A stretch of DNA of 23,998 nt, from IMG/VR virus record IMGVR_UViG_3300025889_000940, positions 1-23,998 of that record; one strand, 5' to 3'. The notes under the pieces were generated by a model. The model saw only the letters and a list, made by a program, of their open reading frames with translations. It was not told the origin of the DNA and made no database searches. Of the stretch, positions 22,205 through 23,998 are shown piece by piece; the first letter of the stretch is position 1; every line of letters starts with the position of its first letter. Both the position numbers and the translations under genes were made by a program. The DNA comes from a virus.

Positions 22205-22334
22205 GATACAGTCGTGCTGTATCAACTAGCGGCGTTACTTACCACGCTCTCGCCATGCGTGGACAGGCGAAACTTATGTCCAGATCATCTGCATTTGATG
22301 CAGGTACGCTGGACAGACGGAAGGGCAGCCTTCC
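22205..22334 (+). ncRNA. Candidate structured RNA: four consecutive hairpins
   Basis: Four stems fall within 130 nt. (1) GATACAG-TCGTG-CTGTATC at 22205-22223. (2) TCGCC/GGCGA at 22250-22270. (3) A nested stem at 22277-22315: TGTCCAG pairs with CTGGACA, and inside it CTGCAT-TTG-ATGCAG, with symmetric 5-nt internal loops. (4) GGAAGG-GCAG-CCTTCC at 22319-22334. TGGACA in the loop of stem 2 can pair instead with the TGTCCA strand of stem 3, giving a pseudoknot or a switch. A 60-codon frame crosses it (22255-22437) but lacks a ribosome site. Promoter and ends are unknown, and a DNA-level role is possible. Confidence 0.45.
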
Positions 22335-22427
22335 TATCATCATTTCGCCCCGGTTAAATGCTGCAAAGTGTGTGCGCTATGTGCAAACAATGCGTGCTTT
22401 TACTTTTGTGGCTAATTTCTTGAACTT

Positions 22428-22474
22428 CACCCTGTAGGGGCCAGACTGTGATTAACAGTCACTCCTACGGGGTG
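22428..22474 (+). terminator. Two-tier hairpin, possible terminator or attenuator
   Basis: An 11-bp outer stem (CACCCTGTAGG with CCTACGGGGTG, one T-G pair) encloses a small internal loop and a perfect 6-bp inner stem (GACTGT-GATTA-ACAGTC). TTGTTTCT follows, a weak U-rich tail. It lies about 120 nt before the first gene of the rightward operon and could end the structured RNA upstream or attenuate the operon. Confidence 0.5.
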
Positions 22475-22490
22475 TTGTTTCTAAATTGCA

Positions 22491-22506
22491 TGATCATTTA
22501 TGATCA
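22491..22506. repeat. Paired TGATCA palindromes
   Basis: Two TGATCA palindromes are separated by TTTA, and the wider ATGATCA unit is a 7-bp direct repeat. This looks like a pair of protein-binding half sites upstream of the rightward operon. The same hexamer recurs at several gene junctions downstream. Confidence 0.4.
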
Positions 22507-22514
22507 GCCTGGTA

Positions 22515-22561
22515 GATTCTCTCCCTGAGCTTATGTAGGCTCACTGAGGGATTCTCTCCCT
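22515..22561. repeat. GATTCTCTCCCT direct repeat bracketing a hairpin
   Basis: The 12-mer occurs at 22515-22526 and 22550-22561. Between and overlapping them TCCCT pairs with AGGGA and GAGC pairs with GCTC, giving a bulged hairpin at 22522-22551. It ends 31 nt before the first gene start and may be part of its leader. Confidence 0.5.
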
Positions 22562-22591
22562 CTCATTTACATCAAATTACAGGTGTTTATC

Positions 22592-22909
22592 ATGACTGCT
22601 TTGATTGACCAAGATGCTCGAGTCGAATTAGAACTTTATTCGACCAACTTCTCATCTGCTCACTACAACTCAGTGGGCAAATGTCTCTCCAAGTTTCACA
22701 AGAACGGCACCTACGATTACGAACGTGCTGTTAAGTTTATCGAGCGCAATTTGGTACTTCCTGCTGCTAAGGATTACCTGATGTGCAACGGCTCGATGAC
22801 ACAATCCCTGCGCAACACATTCCCTAAGAATCTGCGCATGATTATCGCTGAAGACATAGCTAACGCGTTCAGAGCTGAGTTTGAACTTGGCAACTACTGG
22901 GAGATCTGA
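22592..22909 (+). CDS. Hypothetical protein, 105 aa, first gene of rightward operon
   Basis: ATG at 22592 is preferred to an in-frame GTG at 22583, because AGGTG then sits 6 nt upstream. The product has a polar N-terminal half (DARVELELYSTNFSSAHYNSVGKCLSKFHKNGTYDYERAVKFIERN) and a helical end (LRMIIAEDIANAFRAEFELGNYWEI). No motif or membrane segment is recognised. Small genes like this at the head of a phage operon are often host-takeover factors, but nothing here shows that. It joins the next gene by TGATCATG. Confidence 0.7.
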   Translation: MTALIDQDARVELELYSTNFSSAHYNSVGKCLSKFHKNGTYDYERAVKFIERNLVLPAAKDYLMCNGSMTQSLRNTFPKNLRMIIAEDIANAFRAEFELGNYWEI

Positions 22910-22911
22910 TC

Positions 22912-23118
22912 ATGCGTCCTGATTACGCCACGCCGGAAGACTTCTCCAAGTGGAGATCTCATGCAGAGACTCTAGATACCTATTCTCTGCGCTACATCAT
23001 CACAGACTGCAGGAAGGCTGCAGCTAACTTGCGCACCGTTAATCCTGTGCGTGAGGGTTACTACGAAGACCAAGCTTTTACCTACGCTGATGAACTTAAT
23101 CGGAGGAAATCATTGTGA
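22912..23118 (+). CDS. Small phage protein, 68 aa
   Basis: ATG at 22912, two bases after the previous stop. The segment YSLRYIITDCRKAAANLR followed by EGYYEDQAFTYADELNRR gives the pattern of a recurring small phage protein family (helix, then GYYxDEA, then ELxRR) found in several podovirus-like phages. Function unknown to me. Its end overlaps the next start by GTGA. Confidence 0.7.
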   Translation: MRPDYATPEDFSKWRSHAETLDTYSLRYIITDCRKAAANLRTVNPVREGYYEDQAFTYADELNRRKSL

Positions 23119-23309
23119 AACTATCTCAAACCGAGTGCAACTTCCTGGCTGAAGCTATCCTCTCCTGGGGTGAATCTAAGCCTTGTGTGTCTGGTGTTCC
23201 CCTTATGTACACCGATGCTTCAGGTGAGAAGTGTCTGCTAACTCACGATCAGATCGAAACACTTTACCAACGTCTCGCGTGGCTAGGCGACAATCAGTGG
23301 ACAGATTAA
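23115..23309 (+). CDS. Hypothetical protein, 64 aa
   Basis: GTG at 23115 overlaps the previous stop by 4 nt and has a strong GGAGG ribosome site about 8 nt upstream. The product reads KLSQTECNFLAEAILSWGESKPCVSG, then a segment with HDQIETLYQRLAWLGDNQW. Probably a compact helical protein. Family not recognised. It is followed by the next gene after 2 nt. Confidence 0.65.
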   Translation: MKLSQTECNFLAEAILSWGESKPCVSGVPLMYTDASGEKCLLTHDQIETLYQRLAWLGDNQWTD

Positions 23310-23311
23310 CC

Positions 23312-23593
23312 ATGAAACTCTCCGTCTTTGATCTTCACCGTGGCTGCACAGAGTATGTACAACTGCCGTCAGGTAGGTGCATCAATGTCCACGTGGCTCG
23401 CCTATCCAACTGCACTGAAGTTCACGTTCAAGCTAACTCTGAACAGTGGCCGCAAGAATATAGCGACACGTTCTTACACTGCAAGCGTTGTGTGAACGTA
23501 TTTCACAGTGCATCGAAGTCACTAAACCACGCAGAGATTGAGTATCTGCAGGATCGTTACTTCCGCCCCTACGAAGAACTTACCTTTGCCTGA
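23312..23593 (+). CDS. Hypothetical protein, 93 aa
   Basis: ATG at 23312 directly after the previous stop; the frame is open further upstream but inside the preceding gene. The product has a beta-rich N-terminal part (FDLHRGCTEYVQLPSGRCINVHVARLSN, EVHVQANSEQW) and a helical end (SLNHAEIEYLQDRYF), with several Cys and His residues (HCKRC) that could bind a metal. No family recognised. It joins the next gene by TGATCATG. Confidence 0.65.
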   Translation: MKLSVFDLHRGCTEYVQLPSGRCINVHVARLSNCTEVHVQANSEQWPQEYSDTFLHCKRCVNVFHSASKSLNHAEIEYLQDRYFRPYEELTFA

Positions 23594-23595
23594 TC

Positions 23596-23745
23596 ATGAC
23601 TAAAACTGACTTCGACAATCTTTATACAACTGTGTACGAAGCTTATGAACAAGCTGCACTCAAAGATGAGTACATCAGATCAACACTTGGTGATGTACTA
23701 GATCACATGATTCTACTTAAACAGCACAACCTCATCACAGAATGA
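23596..23745 (+). CDS. Small acidic helical protein, 49 aa
   Basis: ATG at 23596, stop TGA at 23743-23745. The product is a single helical stretch (DFDNLYTTVYEAYEQAALKDEYIRSTLGDVLDHMILLKQHN) with regular spacing of hydrophobic residues, suggesting a coiled coil or a helical hairpin. It was found from its coupling: it starts two bases after the previous stop and its own stop overlaps the next start. Function unknown. Confidence 0.6.
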   Translation: MTKTDFDNLYTTVYEAYEQAALKDEYIRSTLGDVLDHMILLKQHNLITE

Positions 23746-23998
23746 TCATGTCTTGCACTAAGTTCACAGTAGATCTTCATTACGCTGAGCCTCACTCTGA
23801 TCTTAAATGGCGTTACTTTAAGTTCGTCTACCTGATGGATCCCGTTGGGGAGGGTGACGAGAAGGTATGCAACATTCAACAGAGTTCGCAAACAGGGCTG
23901 TTTTATGTCGACTGGGAGCATGTTCCTGGTGACGATGAGTTTCAGTGGCGCTCGTTTGATACCTACGAGAAAGCCCTCAAGTTTATCTGCTCCAACAT
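23742..23998 (+). CDS. Hypothetical protein, truncated by window end
   Basis: Starts at ATG 23742 (overlapping the previous stop as ATGA) or at a second in-frame ATG at 23748, and stays open to the right edge, so at least 83 residues are encoded. The visible part is beta-like and acidic (KFTVDLHYAEPHSDLKWRYFKFVYL, then VDWEHVPGDDEFQWRSFDTYEKALKF). The end suggests a helix with aromatic anchors. No family recognised. Confidence 0.6.
   Translation, partial: MIMSCTKFTVDLHYAEPHSDLKWRYFKFVYLMDPVGEGDEKVCNIQQSSQTGLFYVDWEHVPGDDEFQWRSFDTYEKALKFICSN

Noticed and set aside
22277-22315. Anticodon-arm-like hairpin (TTG loop) suggesting a tRNA-Gln
   Set aside because: No T arm, D arm or acceptor stem of the right length surrounds it.
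22255-22437. A 60-codon plus-strand frame crossing the hairpin cluster
   Set aside because: No Shine-Dalgarno sequence precedes it, and the RNA or DNA structures explain the sequence better.
1-23998. CRISPR array, insertion sequence or integrase
   Set aside because: No regularly spaced repeats, no transposase or recombinase motifs, and no attachment-site duplication beside the tRNA were found.

Overview
The window looks like part of a tailed double-stranded DNA bacteriophage genome, most likely a phage of a cyanobacterium. The phage call rests on a portal protein, a large terminase with both ATPase and nuclease motifs, a DUF3310 protein, tightly coupled small genes and a tRNA. The host call is softer: it rests on a YRG-type microprotein resembling the cyanobacterial DUF4278 family and on the general look of the small proteins. 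No integrase, capsid, tail or replication gene is visible here.

Layout. (1) 1-6163, minus strand: packaging and head block, read right to left as terminase, glycosyltransferase, DUF3310, two small proteins, GT17-like glycosyltransferase, a 52-residue basic protein and the portal, which runs off the left edge. (2) 6212-8466, plus strand: a divergent two-gene glycan cassette (GT4 glycosyltransferase and a GH130-like propeller) closed by a hairpin. (3) 14699-8531, minus strand: a consensus sigma70-type promoter followed by a membrane protein, an acidic protein, a tRNA with anticodon UAA, a zinc-ribbon protein, a GT2 glycosyltransferase, a methyltransferase, a Cro/CI-like DNA-binding protein, two unknowns, three Gly/Ala/Gln-rich candidate virion (ejection-type) proteins and a helical protein. 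(4) 14740-15917, plus strand: a methyltransferase and two Cys-rich small proteins. (5) 21208-16009, minus strand: a 566-residue and a 337-residue candidate internal virion protein with several small genes, including three microproteins below 60 residues at 16472-16996 and a YRG microprotein at 19035-19196. One short plus-strand gene (19309-19533) lies inside this block. (6) 21209-22591: a long stretch with no convincing gene, holding an operator/terminator-like palindrome, a striking alternating pyrimidine-purine tract, spaced repeats and a dense set of hairpins. (7) 22592-23998, plus strand: a tightly coupled run of small unknown genes, probably an early-type operon, which runs off the right edge.

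Working together: packaging and virion genes are interleaved with at least four glycosyltransferases, a glycoside hydrolase/phosphorylase-like propeller and two methyltransferases. The simplest reading is that the phage decorates something with glycans (its virion, its DNA, or the host surface), but the target cannot be read from this sequence. The 1.4-kb gap separates leftward late-type transcription from the rightward small-gene operon and is the best place to look for regulation, an origin or a structured RNA.
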